This document shows positions 22,911 to 34,968 of a DNA stretch of 64,000 nucleotides, one piece after another (the stretch's first letter is position 1; each line of letters begins with the position of its first letter). The stretch covers positions 7,348,049 to 7,412,048 of the forward strand of contig NW_004624742.1 of assembly GCF_000247695.1 (NCBI RefSeq), read 5' to 3'. Below the pieces are notes generated by a model that saw only the letters and a list, made by a program, of their open reading frames with translations, was not told the DNA's origin and did not search any database. The translations under genes and the position numbers were made by a program. The stretch is from Heterocephalus glaber (taxonomy: Eukaryota > Chordata > Mammalia > Rodentia > Bathyergidae).

Positions 22911-23549
22911 AAATGAAATAAAAGTCCACAAAATCTGTACATAAAAGGGCACCTGGTTCACAACAAAAGTAACATTCTAGAGCCCACAGGCAGCCTCTCC
23001 CCTTAGTCCAACCCAAATAAGCAAAGTATTCTTAATTATTGCCTTCAAGTCTAATTGCATAAAAAATGAAAAACCCAAAATGGATGTGTGATTGACAGTG
23101 TGGTTTCTGTGGTTAGCTTACAGTAAGTAGTAAAACCTGAAAAGGATTAGCCACAACTCCCCCAGGAGAAGAATTAGTGTATCTACTCTTCTGAGCAGCT
23201 AAGTCACAGAAAAGGCTTAACAGCAGCAACATTTTGTGGTGATTAATATGGAGCTTCCATGTGCATGTAGAATTAAAGTTTTGCCTGCATTTTATGTACA
23301 TGTTTGAATGAAAGAACTCTACTCAAGTCATGTGTGCATTGCCTGGCATGTTTTATATGCAATGATGTATTAGCATATTGGTTCATCTATTTGAGCACTC
23401 TGAATTTAAAATGGCCTAAACAAGATATAACACATATCTCTTCCATGTAAGAATCTATACTGAGACATACTCCAAGATGCAGGTGGCTCTACAAGGGTTT
23501 CCAGAAGTCCAGGTTGCTCTTGTTTGGTTGGTTTGTGTGTAGGGCAAGG
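22911..23549. other. Unassigned sequence
   Basis: No recognised gene or repeat after the L1 match fades. Confidence 0.4.
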
Positions 23550-23695
23550 TGCCCAAACTTTAATATGCATATGACTTGCCTGGGATTCTTCCTCAGACAC
23601 AGATTCAGCTTCAGCAGGCCTGAGAGGAGGGTCTGGACCTCTACATTCCTACCTAGCTCTCCAGTGAAGCTGATGCTACTGGTCTAGAGACCATA
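23550..23695 (+). mobile_element. MER5A-like hAT element
   Basis: 'aaactttaatatgcatatga', 'cttgcctgggattcttcctc', 'acacagattcagcttcagca' and 'gaagctgatgctactggtct' follow MER5A in order to its right end. Confidence 0.8.
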
Positions 23696-23714
23696 AATTC
23701 CTTCTAACTGGAAA

Positions 23715-23985
23715 TTGTATTCATCTCCTGTGGATGCTGTAACAATTACAGTTATCATGGCTTAAAATAACAGAAATTTATTCTATTATAGTTCTGAAGG
23801 TCACAAGTCCAGAATCAATGTTACTGGACAAAAATCAGTTTCAAGAGAGCTTTTGTTGCTATAGAGGCTCTAGGAGACAATCTTCCTTTCTTTATCCTGC
23901 CTGTATCTATTGGGACAGAAGGAACCAGCCCTCTGACTCCTTGATTTAAAATCCTAATAAACTAGGAAACTAATACAATAGTAAA
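23715..23985 (-). mobile_element. MaLR-type LTR fragment (minus strand)
   Basis: 'ctcctgtggatgctgtaaca', 'cttaaaataacagaaattta' and 'agttctgaaggtcacaagtc' match the widespread antisense MLT1/MaLR-like phrase. The family within MaLR is not certain. Confidence 0.5.
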
Positions 23986-24430
23986 CCCTGTCTGGAAGCT
24001 TGGGGTTTATGGACAGATCTGCCTAGGCAATAGCAACAGAACCTCAGGACACAACCAAAGTAGAACCTGAGTCCATGGACAAGGTACATTCAATACTATA
24101 CCTAGACAGGATTGGGGCTATCTGGGAGCAGTTCAGGAGCCCAGTGGAGTGCTGCACACTGGGCAGATTGGTGTAGTGAGAATAGGGAAGTCAGAAAGGA
24201 ACAAGTCAGCAAATAGGGGAGGGAGTGGTGATAAGGAAAGCCAAAATCAGACAATGTAGGACTTACAGGGAGATAGATAAAGTAGTTCTTGTTTCAAATT
24301 TGTCCTGGAATTTAGGATAGCATTTAGGCCTACAGATAAGTTCTCAATAAGAAAGGCAGCCTTCCATGTAAGACAGGCTACTTTAAGAGTTCAGGAAGGC
24401 TACTTAGCAACATTTAAAAAGTTAAGAATG
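23986..24430. other. Unassigned sequence
   Basis: No gene or identifiable repeat. It may include further worn LTR sequence near 24000-24110. Confidence 0.4.
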
Positions 24431-24517
24431 GGCCAGGGATTTAGCTCAGTGGTTTCGCCACCTGCTGCGTAAGCGCAAGGACCTGAGTTTGATCCCTGGT
24501 ACCAAAAAAAAAAAAAA
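24431..24517 (+). mobile_element. ID SINE
   Basis: GGCCAGGGATTTAGCTCAGT start, A and B boxes present, and a pure A tail of 14 residues (24504-24517). Similar TTAAGA(A)TG / TTAAGAGT flanks suggest a short duplication. Confidence 0.9.
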
Positions 24518-24639
24518 TTAAGAGTCATTCTCCACAAAGCTTAAAGCTGGGATTTACAAGTGTTTAAAGCTAGGATTTATAATTTTCCTTGACCCAAAGG
24601 CACTGTTTCTTTATTCTTGATTCTAAATTTGAAATTTAT

Positions 24640-24715
24640 AAATACATTATGACTAACAGCTCTTCAGAAAGTGTCATAAGCCACCCAGTATACAGTATTT
24701 TGTCATAGCAGTCTC
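24640..24715 (+). mobile_element. MLT1-like LTR 3' end
   Basis: 'cataagccacccagtataca' followed by GTATTTTGTCATAGCAG is the characteristic end of MLT1 LTRs. Confidence 0.75.
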
Positions 24716-25313
24716 TCCACAGCAAAAGTCACTCTTAGCTGACATGTTTCTGACCATGATGTCATTATGGGAAGACCCCTGGCCTTTCCTCTTGCATTAG
24801 TTTGGAATGGCAATAGCTTTGAAAATTATTTTTGTTTCCAGTCTCCTTTCGGTGACTTTGGACATTCCAGTTAAGTCATTTGGCTTCACCACAGTACTGT
24901 GACCAAATAATAAACTCATGTGTCAGTTTGGTGAAATATGAACAGCAATAGCATCAATTTGGAAGTGAGGATATCTGGGTTTTCCCACTCCGTCACTTAC
25001 ACTTCTGTATTCTCTGTCTTTGAGTTTCAGTTTCTTCATCAGCAGAATGGACCATACTCTGCCTGGCCTACTTCCCAGAGTTGTGGTAAAGTTTAAAGGA
25101 AATACTGTAATATATTCCAAACTATTTGCAGTTTCCCTAAGGAGGCATGCTTTGTCTCTCCAGCCTTTGCCAGTGCTGCTACTTCACCTTGCAAAACTAC
25201 TTTAGGTGCTGGATGAGGTGCTAGTTGCTCCAGGATATCTTCAGCGACTCCTCCAGAGAATGGTAGTTGCTTCCCATGTGTTTGCGTTTTTTTCATGTTG
25301 AGTCCACAGCATT
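24716..25313. other. Unassigned sequence
   Basis: Part of 24990-25130 recalls a reverse MIR ('tgagtttcagtttcttcatc', 'ttgtggtaaagtttaaagga'). Overlapping short frames on both strands have no domain. Confidence 0.4.
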
Positions 25314-25321
25314 ATCTATAC

Positions 25322-25400
25322 CAGTGGTGGTGAACCTGTGGCAAGATGCTGCATGGGCTGTTTATTATCATTGAAAGCTCTAAAAGGTTTGCCGTCACTG
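25322..25400. mobile_element. 79-bp hAT-type MITE
   Basis: Ends CAGTGGTGGTGAACCT and, read in reverse from the other side, CAGTGACGGCAAACCT are inverted repeats (12 of 16 bases match). Flanks ATCTATAC (25314-25321) and CTCTATAC (25401-25408) match at 7 of 8 bases, the 8-bp duplication length of hAT elements. Confidence 0.75.
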
Positions 25401-25408
25401 CTCTATAC

Positions 25409-27479
25409 TATAATGAAATTATTGTTGCCCCAAATAAAAAACTACAGCAGGGTAAGTGTTTATCTTGTTATTGTTTAGTCACACCTAACATTCCTGTTTA
25501 TGTCATTTGGTAGATACTTAATAAATATTTGTAATAGAGATTTCTGAAGCACCATACACACACAGGTAAACAGCATTAACATAGGTACAATCTGGTCCTC
25601 TGTGCTTGCTATGGAGATTCATCAGTCATTGTTCTATTGGCAGTAATTATCCTAATGTATGGCCATAAACATTTAGCGTATAAAAATCAACTCTATCACA
25701 CATTAACATTTCTTCTTGAAATACCTTTTCTTTGATTCTTAATTTGAGTTCTATGATTTCTGCCTGATCATGGCATCATAATTTGTATGACGTATGTCAT
25801 CAGGTGTGTGGGGGGGGGGGGTCGCAGCTTTCCATTGTACCCCAGTTTGTGCTCCCCCAATAGAACTTCAAACATGTCACACAGTATTTTAAGAAAGGCC
25901 ATTCTATGTCTGTGGAATGCTATACAGTCATTTTTATTGTACAGAAAAACTTTTCCCTAAATCATGGTGAATCTAGACTGCTTATCTTAATGTTTATCAC
26001 ATTTTGCTTCCTTGGAGAGAAGGGAATGCCTATGTTCTGAAAAAATGTCCTATCTTTCCTCCTCTGTATAGCACAGTAGGGGGAGATGAGCATGCTAGCT
26101 ACTGAATGGTTTTAAATAGAGACAAATTTTTATCCCGAGAATGCCATACATGTGACCTAGGAAACTGGCACTTATATGGTCCAGACCATGCATCTATGAG
26201 CATAAAGACTTAAGCCTGGAGGTATTTTCATTTTAAATCCATGCAAATTTAATCTACCCAGTAGAAATCAACATTAGAAGTCTGAAATGAACTAATTCAT
26301 TCAAATAAGGTTGTTGGCAGGAACTCTTTATGCCATGTAAAATAGCTCTCCAACGGCATTTTATTTCATACCAGAGTTTCTTTCCTTACTAGAGGGAATT
26401 ATAATAGTTAAATCCTCTATTAATTTGTTATTGATTATAACCATGCCAATTCCATACTGGTATTATATTTTAAGTTTTTCTTTTTTTTTTTCCCTCAAAT
26501 ACATTGCACAACTAGAGAAAATAATGTTTGGGAGTTTTCTGTACACTTTAACATACACAACATTTTGGCAAAAATTAAACAAACTATTAAATTAAAAAGG
26601 GATTCTTAAACACAAGGTAAGCTACAGCAATGATAAATATGATGATTATGTTGATGATGATGAATGTCAGATATTTTCCAACAATGCCATTGTGGAGGAC
26701 GGCTGCTGAATAATTAAAAGAGCTTGTCTTCAATATCCATTTTAAATATAGGATAATAAAGCTACTTGTAACATTCCTCTTCTAAGATTGTTCACATCCT
26801 TTATTAATGGTATATTTAGTTTTTTTCCACAGGCTCTGTAAAGTATAAAGGAAGAGAAATGTGTTATTGTTGGACTAATTTTTATCCTGCTATATCTATA
26901 GTATTTCCTGTGTAATAATTAGGATAAGCTGGATATTATTTAAATAATATAAAAGTTAGCAGGCTATTTCCAAGGTAGAAATTTATATGTGAAAGTTGAA
27001 CTTGGTGCTAGAATATTAAAACTATCTTGAGATTAGAAACAGTTCAAATATAACTTGTCCAGAATTAGGTCTTTTGTGCATAATGATAACTGATAAGTCT
27101 ATCCAAATATTTCCCAAGGCATGACCTGCTGATCACTAGCCATTTTAGATATTCCCTGAGAAGGGAATTATATGGTCAAATACACTTAAGAAATTCTGTG
27201 AACTGCTTTCTTTTCTTACTGAGTTTCACAGTGTAAAATATATTAAGGGCTCTGTGAAGCCTTATACTAGAGAAACATGTATAATTGAATGCCATACAGT
27301 ATTTCAAAACAAATAATTTCTTCATATTCCATGAAATAACTTTGTATGTGAACTAATTCTAATTGATCTGTAGACCCTAAGCTTTTGACTTTATGGTAAA
27401 CAGGCTATCAATAATCAGTGTATTGGAAACAGACAATCTGTCAATAATCACAATAATAATGGTCATTATAGTAGCTTCA
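25409..27479. other. Unassigned AT-rich sequence
   Basis: Holds a run of 12 G (25810-25821), a T run near 26479, and a small (GAT)n stretch near 26640-26663. No gene or identifiable transposon was seen. Confidence 0.45.
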
Positions 27480-28904
27480 TGCTTTCTTCCTCTCTCGTTA
27501 TAGATATTAGTAAATTACGTTTTCTTTTTTCCCCTGAGAAAAACTGGCTAGAGATTTATTAATTTTATTAATCTTCTCAAATAAAAAACTTGATTTTATT
27601 TTTACTTATTGCTTTCTGTTTATTTCATTGACTCCATCTCAGACCATTATTATTTTTTCTTCTGCTTGCTTCTGTATTCATTTATCTATTTTAAAAGATA
27701 CTTAAGGTGATAGTTGAGGTCATTGACTTACTACTTTTCTTATTTTCTACAGTAGATGTTTTAGTGCTATAAGTTTCCCTTAGTTACTACTTTAATTGCA
27801 TCTCACAAATACTGATGTTTTGTGTTTTCATTTTCATTTAATTCAAAGTGATTTCTAACTTCTCATTTGAACTATAGTTTGTTTAGGATTGTATTGTCTG
27901 GTTTCCAGATATTTGGACATTTTCCAAATATTTTTCAGATTGATCACTAATTTCACTCAGTGAATATACGCTGCATTATTTGAATGCATTTAAATCAAGA
28001 TGTTTCATGGCTCAGAATCTAGTCTACTCTATCTTGATGAATGTATTGTGGGAATTTGAATGTGTCTTTGCTTGGTGGAATATACTGTAAATGTCAGTTC
28101 AAATTGGTTGATGTCACTAGTTTTTCTGTACCCTTGCTGATTTTCTATTTGTTCCAATAATTATTGAAAGAAAGGTATTGAAATATTCAACTTAAAATGT
28201 GCATTTGTCTATTTTTGTTTCTATTTTCTGTTTTTATGAGTTTTTGCTATTTTTTGTAGGTACATAAACATCAATATTATTATGAACTCTTGATGAATTG
28301 ACCTCCTTTTATTATAAGATTCTTTTTATCACCGGTAATATGGTGGTTTTTATTGTTGTTCTTCTGAAATCTACTTTGTTTGATATTCACGTAGACTCTT
28401 AAATTTTCCTTTGGTTAGCATTAGCATATTTCTCTTTTACTTTTTAACTTGTTTGTGTCTTTATATTTAAAGTGTGTTTTTTTATAGACAACATGTAGTT
28501 GAATCTTATCTCTTTTATACAATCTAGTGATCGTTATACATTAAGAGAGATTTATGGATCATATATATTTATATGATTATTGATATGTTATGTTAAAACT
28601 ATCATTTTTCTCTTTTCTATTTGCTCATCAGTGTTTTTTATACTTTCCTCCTTTCTTCGGGATCTATTGAACATTTTTTATGCTTCCATTTTACTTCTTT
28701 TATGGGAAATCAGATATAACTCTTGTTGGATTATTTTACTGGCTACTTTCATGGTTATAGGTCATACTTTTAACTTTTCAGTTTATTTTCAAGGGATATT
28801 ATACTAATTAGCATATAGTTAAGAAACATATATCAGTATGAATCCAGTTTTCCCCTCTAGGCTTTTATGCTATTGTTGTTTTACATTTTATTTTTATATA
28901 AGAG

Positions 28905-29248
28905 TCCAAATCTATTTTTCCTGTTGTAACAGGATATCTGAGATAAGGTCATTAATAATGTACAGAATCCTATTGGTTCATGGTTGTGGAGGTCCAAAAT
29001 CAAAGTGCTGGCATCTGGTGAGGGCCTTCTTGTAGTGCTACCACATGATGGAAGACAAGAAGAAGAAAGAGAAAGCAAAAACTGAACAACTTGCCCCTCA
29101 ATCATTAATTCACTTCCACAATAATGGCACTAATCCATTCAAGATAGTGGAGGCCTGTGGCTTTATCACTTCTTAATAGTCTCCCTTGAAATTATTATAG
29201 TGGCAATTAAATTTCAGTATGAGCTTTAGAGCAGATATTCATACCATA
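28905..29248 (-). mobile_element. MaLR-type LTR insertion inside the L1
   Basis: 'tgttgtaacaggatatctga', 'tggtgagggccttcttgtag', 'caataatggcactaatccat' and 'ggcaattaaatttcagtatg' match common antisense MaLR LTR phrases. L1 sequence is continuous across it, joining about 28900 to about 29250. Confidence 0.6.
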
Positions 29249-29972
29249 GTGATATGTTATAAAACACACAAGAAATTACTATTTTTGCTTTAAAGAAATA
29301 ATTCTATTTAAAGGAGATTTAGATCCTATATTGATCTACATAGTTACCTTTTCTGTGCTAATTATTTCTTTGTTTCCACAGAGATTTATATGTGGTATCA
29401 TTTTTGTTTTATTTGAATGACTCTAGCATTTCCTATAGTATGAGTCTTCTAAAAGTGATAAATTATTTTGTTTTTTATGTCTCAAAAAGGTTTTTTTCCA
29501 CACATTTTTTTCCCAAAATATGCTCAGTGAGTAGAGACTTCTAGGTTGAGGATTTTTTTATTTCATCACTTTAAAGATATTTACCACTGGCATCTACTTT
29601 GAACCATTTTAGATGCGAAGGCTCTACCCTTATGGTCTTTGTCCCTTTATACATATCTTTTCTCTGGTTGCATCTAAGACTTTCTCTTCATCATTAGTTT
29701 TAAGCAAGTTGATTATAAAGTACCCTCAAGTTATTTCTTCATGTTTCTTTTTCTCAGAACTCATTGAACTTGGAAGTGTTGATTTATAGTTTTGATCAAA
29801 CATGGAAGATATTTATGTCCATGTTTCCAATTATTTGTCTGTCCTTGCCCTCTCTCCTCTTCTTTAGAGACTGGCAAAATTAAAATTGATATTATGTCTT
29901 TGAAACTATAACTCTTATTTCCTCATGCTCTGCTTATTTCATATTTTTAGTCTCATTTCTCTTTGTGTTTCT

Positions 29973-30053
29973 TTTTTTTTTGGTACCGGGGATCAAACTC
30001 GGGACCTTGCGCTTGCAAGGCGGGTGCTGGAACCACTGAGCTAAATCCCCTGC
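29973..30053 (-). mobile_element. ID SINE inside the L1 (minus strand)
   Basis: On the minus strand GGGCAGGGGATTTAGCTCAG ... with a T run (29973-29981) as the tail. Duplication TCTCTTTGTGTTTCT (29958-29972) and CCTCTTTGTATTTCT (30054-30068), 13 of 15 bases identical. Confidence 0.92.
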
Positions 30054-31110
30054 CCTCTTTGTATTTCTATTGCTGTGCATTCAAGTTCCTTAATCTTCTG
30101 CAAAATTTGATCCATTCTTATGCCATCTGGTATACTTTTCATCTCAGACGTGGTAGTTTTAATCTCTGGAAATTTGATGTCTTCTTTGTATATTACACAT
30201 CTGTAATTATTATACACAGTCATTCCTTTAGCTTAGGGAATAATAATCATTTTAATGTCCTATTAATTTTTTCATCTGTGTCATTTCAGGGTCAGTTTGA
30301 ATTTATTGCTTTTTCTTATTAAATACTTGATTTTTCTGCTTTTTCATGCCTAATAATTTTTGCTTGAATGCTATATGTACTTTGTGAATTTTACCTTGTT
30401 GGGTATTGAACACTTTTGTATTCCTCTAATCTTTAACCTTTTTGGAATGAGATTACATGGGGACAGTTTGATCCTTTCATACCTTATTTTTAAGTTTTGA
30501 TAGGTGGGACCAGACTGGAGTTAATTTTTCCCCACTATTGTAGCAAAATCTTTCGGATTGTTCTATCTGGTGCCCTAAATTTTGAGATTTTCCATTCTGG
30601 TTGTTACTATTTTCCTGCCCTTAGATAAGCTATAGACATTATTCTTTATAGGCTTTTTTGGTGGCTCTTTCTCCAGCTTTAGGTAGTTTCATGACCTGTA
30701 TGCATTGAGCATTACCCAGCTGAATACCTAAGAGAGACCCTCTAATGGTCTCCTGGGCTTTCTGTGTGTGTAACTCTCTTCTTTCTGGCACTCTGGTTTG
30801 CAAGCAAAAGCTGCCTTGACTGCCTTGGACTCCCAACCTTGAATCTTTATTGCAGGAAGATTATGAGGATTCACCTAGCATTCTCCTGCTCTCCCTGCAC
30901 TCTGGCCAGAAAGCCCTCTTGAGACCATAATCTGGATCAATCACAGGGCTCAAATCATATGTTTCCTATCTCCCAGGGATCACTATCCTTCATTGTTGAT
31001 GACCACTGTCTTGTCATGCTTTGTTTTGCTTTTTTTGTCTGTTTCTTGTTTTTGGTTGTTTCAGGCAGGAAGGTAAACCTGGTACCCTCTTGTTATTGAG
31101 GAAAACACTG

Positions 31111-31960
31111 CCAGTCTGTCTGAGTCTCTTGATATGCCACATACATGGTCACACACTGGGGCATACTGTCAGTTAGGTAAAAAACAAAAATCTTTGACCC
31201 ATGTACTTTGCTTCCTTTGTTTTCTGGGAAAGCCATAAGAGATGAATAATGCCTAGCCTTTCCCTTTATCCTGTATTGAGGCCCACCTTGGTCAGATGTT
31301 GACTTAGTTGCTATTGACACATCAAATTAAATTTAGCCCTGAAACATTACCAAAACTGATTTTTTCTGAATTGGGTGATGTTTTGCTTCTGCTAAATTTT
31401 CTACAGCCTATTTTTCCATTGAGCAGAGCAGATCTCTGTAGGTGACCAAGCAATAAATATTCTGTGCCTTTTGCTGTGATAAATCACAAAAGAAATATAC
31501 TGTACTGATTTTCTCTTCCAAAGCTATACAAAGGCACAAGTTAAAAAGAAATTTAAATTTAGAGGTGCTAGGCTTCTTGGTCACTTTTACGTTTAGCAAT
31601 ATGTAACTTTTGGTGATGCTGTTTGTTTCTTAAATCTTTTTTAAAATTTAAATTAATAAGTCCCAGAGATATGTTTAAACCATCCTGGGTTTTCTTTTTC
31701 TCTCACTCCTCGATCCCCAACCCTGGTATGTTCCTGGGTGAGCATAGGCTTAGATCCCCCAAGCATAGTGATAATTTTTCCTGGCCAGCAGAGCCAGTCA
31801 TTATTTATTATACTTCGCTCTCACTCCTTCTCACATTCCTAGTGGGAACATTGCAGTGGCTGCTGGCTAGAAAATTAGCCCAGTGAGCTTCTTCCATGGG
31901 TCTCTTACCTCATTATACTAGTAAAAAGTTTAACTGTGACATTCTCTATCCCTGCACATA
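31111..31960. other. Unassigned sequence
   Basis: No recognised repeat. Short frames (63-87 codons) have no domain. Confidence 0.45.
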
Positions 31961-31961
31961 T

Positions 31962-32022
31962 ATGTGTGTGTGTGTGTTTGTGTATGTGTGAATATATATA
32001 TATATATATATATATATTCACA
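31962..32022. repeat. (TG)n-(TA)n microsatellite with a perfect 36-bp palindrome
   Basis: A TG-repeat part (31965-31990) runs into a pure TA tract. Bases 31987-32022 form a perfect inverted repeat TGTGAA-(TA)12-TTCACA. Confidence 0.95.
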
Positions 32023-33884
32023 TTGGTTGGAAGCACACTGTAGGAGCTAATAGTGAGTAATTTAACTGTAGATTTTTCACACATTTTACTTTCTTTCTCT
32101 AGAGTAGCTGCAGAAGTACAGTGTGCTCATGTATTGTTGCTCCACATTATAAACCAAGCTTGTGGATTTATGTGTCATCTCACTGTTTCTGCTGGGTTGT
32201 TTTCTGGCTGGATGTGATATCGTTTCATCCATTGTCAGGGGGCTGCCCCAGATACCTGGGATGCTCAAGAGATGCGACACTTACTTGCCATGTGATAGCA
32301 AAGGCTTCTGTTTATTTCTGCGGCTGCTCCTCCCGCAATTCTCTGTGGGATCCCTGGATAGCCACGCTGATGGGGAAGCTGAAAACCACATAACCACACT
32401 AAGGCTTTAAGGATTTTTGCTTATGGGTGTTTTTAAGTAAGTGCCAGGCAACTACGGACTACAATTTGCAAGGACTTCTTTATTTTTTTCAGTGTCCTTA
32501 TTAGTTTAATCCCGCTCTGGGTCACAGTTCTGCATTTCCCCAATCTCTTCACTAATGGCATTGTTACTCCCACACAGTTTAGCCCTAGAAGGGTGACTAG
32601 TAATCACTTGATGAGGCTCTAGCAGGGGCCATGCTTCAGACCTTCCTCTGTAACTCAGCAGCACGGGTCTTGGTGCTAAGCATGTTGAAAGTGCTTGTAA
32701 ACTGAACAATTTACTTTAGACAAAATAGCGTATTTTGTAGGATAGAGTTTTTGATCAGGCCGACACTGAGCCATTTTCTTTTGCAATGTTCTGCCTGCTT
32801 GAACAGTTGAGAAGCCAAAATGTGGAGGTGATGAAAATGTATAATCCAAAAGTTTCTATCAATTTCTGAAAATGCTAAAACTTCATGATTAGTTTTACTT
32901 AAAAAGATAACACTCTATCCAATCCTGGGTAAGACAAGAGAAGAAGTTGGGAGAAAGGTAGAAAATATTACTTTAGAGCTTTGTTTTCCGTGTTTTATGT
33001 TAGAGAAAACGATTCTCTGCTGTCTGCCATGGGATCAACAGAAGAGGAAGAATTATTCACTGGTTCTTGGAAGAGGTGTTGTCAGTAGGGATGGGAGCAT
33101 AAGAATATGAGATTAGTTCAATTTAGGGAAAATGTGTTACATTTTCTATTGTGTCTTAATCTATTTAATTGACTATCTGACTATTTAGCTTTATAAGGTC
33201 TTCAAGTTGTTTTACTAAGACTATAATTAGGTCCAAGTACATAAGACAGTTACTACAAGAGGAGCTAAGTTAATTTATATTTGTATCTCATTAATGAGCC
33301 TTCAGGTTAACATCACCAATTCATTTCTGGGGGTGGATGTCATCATGGATAGTAAAACCCTTGTTTCCAGCTCTTCAGGCAAAACATGTATAACCCTTAA
33401 CCTGAAGCAGTGTCTTCCATAACAGGCATGTGTGAACACTGGACCTGTCTTTGCCTGGCCCTGTGCCCAAGTGTGGAAAGTTAACCTTCGTCTGGCCTGT
33501 TCCCAGACATGTGGTGCCACATTACAAGCCATGGAGAACATGCCACTGAGGAGCAGCACATGTGCTCAGTGCATCTCCCATATTCCAGTTACTCTGGGGG
33601 AAGTCATGTCACCCCATGGTGTGGGATGCTGCTCAAAACTATTTGCAAGAAATAATCTAAATGTCAAGGTTGGGTGTCATGAGGCACTGCACATGTTGAG
33701 ACAAACTAGAGTGTGAGGAAACTTAGAGAGAAGTTGGTTTTGAAGGTTGCACAAAAAGAAACCCTAATCACCAGGTATCCAGGAAATGCAGAACCAAGGG
33801 AAACATTGTTTCCTTTATTTCACAATCCCTTTCATAAAGAACACAGCCACTTCTCTAAGTGGTTTTACATGGCTTCGAAATTAC
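32023..33884. other. Unassigned sequence
   Basis: 1.8 kb without an identifiable repeat. Overlapping open frames near 32121-32410 and 33302-33716 (up to 94 codons) lack domains and occur on both strands. Confidence 0.45.
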
Positions 33885-34150
33885 TAAATGGTCACTCAAC
33901 AAGTATTTGTGGAAGGTCTTCTAAGTGCCATACTCTGTGCTATACTTTGTAGATGTAGCAACGAACAGATGTGAGGCTCTGCTCTCACAGAGGTCTTCTC
34001 AAGGGGAACAGTGGAGTGCACAAACCAAAACATGTGTCTCAACTCCAGAGGTGATAAGTACTATGAGGAAAACCAAAGTAGGGTCAAAACAGAGTAAGGA
34101 ACAGTGTGCCACTTCACGGAAAGGGTCAGGAGAGACCTGTGAATGGCAGT
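33885..34150 (-). mobile_element. L2 3' region (minus strand)
   Basis: 'tcactcaacaagtatttgtg', 'ctaagtgccatactctgtgc' and 'gaggctctgctctcacagag' mirror the L2 3' end. The 131-codon frame 33925-34320 runs through it and is not considered a gene. Confidence 0.65.
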
Positions 34151-34450
34151 CACTGAAGAGAATGAATTCCTTCAAGTCCCAATTTTCATTCCTTCTTGAC
34201 CACTATAGCCTTTTTCTTAATGATCACACTTCCTTGTCAGTACAAAGCTGCATTGATTTGGACATTCTCATCAAATTTATAATTGACTACATGGCCAGGA
34301 TCAGTTCATCTGATTCTTAAGAACCAAGTTGGAGGTTAGTCAAGTAGGGTCCTCTCCTTTCAGTCTCTTGTGCTCTCCAAGCCACAAAGCACAGGACAGA
34401 ATGAACTAGGAACCAAGAAATGAAAAGAATTTTAATGTCCTGGATGAACA
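34151..34450. other. Unassigned sequence
   Basis: No gene or recognised repeat. Confidence 0.4.
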
Positions 34451-34466
34451 CTATACTCTCATAATA

Positions 34467-34549
34467 CTTGGGGGGATGGTACCCGGGATCGAACTTAGGA
34501 CCTTGAGCTTGTGAGGCAGGTGGCAGCACCACTGAGCTAAATCCCGGCC
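34467..34549 (-). mobile_element. ID SINE without a clear A tail (minus strand)
   Basis: On the minus strand GGGCCGGGATTTAGCTCAGT, then the body with A and B boxes, ending GGTACC. A perfect 16-bp duplication CTATACTCTCATAATA lies at 34451-34466 and 34550-34565. Where the A tail should be the plus strand reads CTTGGGGGGATGGTACC, so the tail is absent or replaced. Confidence 0.92.
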
Positions 34550-34639
34550 CTATACTCTCATAATATTTTAATGAAAGAAAACCCATAGGAAGAACACTGG
34601 AGCCAGCCTTAGATTTTAATCTTGGTTTTATCACCCATC

Positions 34640-34800
34640 TTAATCAGCTTGGTGATTATGAATTAACTGCTTAAAGTCCTTGTGTCTCAGTTTCCTCAGA
34701 CACAGAGGATAATCATACTGGTTACATTATTAGGATCTGCTATTAAATGAGACCTTATGTACAGCTCTTAGCATAGTTCAGAGGACTGGACATGCACTCA
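34640..34800 (-). mobile_element. MIR SINE (minus strand)
   Basis: 'gtctcagtttcctcagacac', 'ttaggatctgctattaaatg' and 'tacagctcttagcatagttc' give the reverse MIR order. Confidence 0.75.
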
Positions 34801-34915
34801 GTATTTGAAATAATTGTCATCATTATTATCATTGTTAACAATATCATTTATTGACATAGCCATCTTCCTCATAGCCCAAGTTCTGTGACTATATGTAAAG
34901 AATTTCTAGCCAGCA

Positions 34916-34968
34916 TTTCATTCATTCATTCATTCATTCATTCATTGAATCATTCATCCATTCATTCA
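34916..34968. repeat. (TTCA)n tetranucleotide repeat
   Basis: About 12 units of ATTC/TTCA with two interruptions (GAATCATTCATCC). It probably grew from the CATTCATTCAACAAAT end of the antisense L2 that follows. Confidence 0.9.

Larger units (their letters stand above)
27480..31110 (-). mobile_element. Decayed L1 (L1M-like), minus strand, interrupted twice
   Basis: T-rich antisense L1. 'cttgattttatttttactta' and 'tgctataagtttcccttagt' near 27590-27780 are from ORF2. 28000-28900 continues toward its 5' side. After the MaLR insert the L1 resumes at about 29250 ('gatatgttataaaacacaca', 'tttttgctttaaagaaataa'). 29700-30200 resembles antisense ORF1-region sequence, and 30300-31080 antisense 5'UTR, ending near 'caggcaggaaggtaaacctg'. 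All frames are destroyed; the 119-codon frame at 29963-30322 crosses the ID insert and is fortuitous. Confidence 0.8.

Noticed and set aside
25810..25821. G(12) run as a possible G-quadruplex
   Set aside because: A single uninterrupted G run without the spaced G-tracts of a typical quadruplex; could be sequencing or replication slippage.
29963..30322. 119-codon plus-strand frame
   Set aside because: Crosses the boundary of an ID SINE and an antisense L1, so it is a fortuitous join of two repeats.
33925..34320. 131-codon plus-strand frame
   Set aside because: Runs through an antisense L2 relic and has no domain.
34916..34968. Regular short repeats that could suggest a CRISPR-like array
   Set aside because: A simple tetranucleotide (TTCA)n repeat with no spacers, in a mammalian genome.
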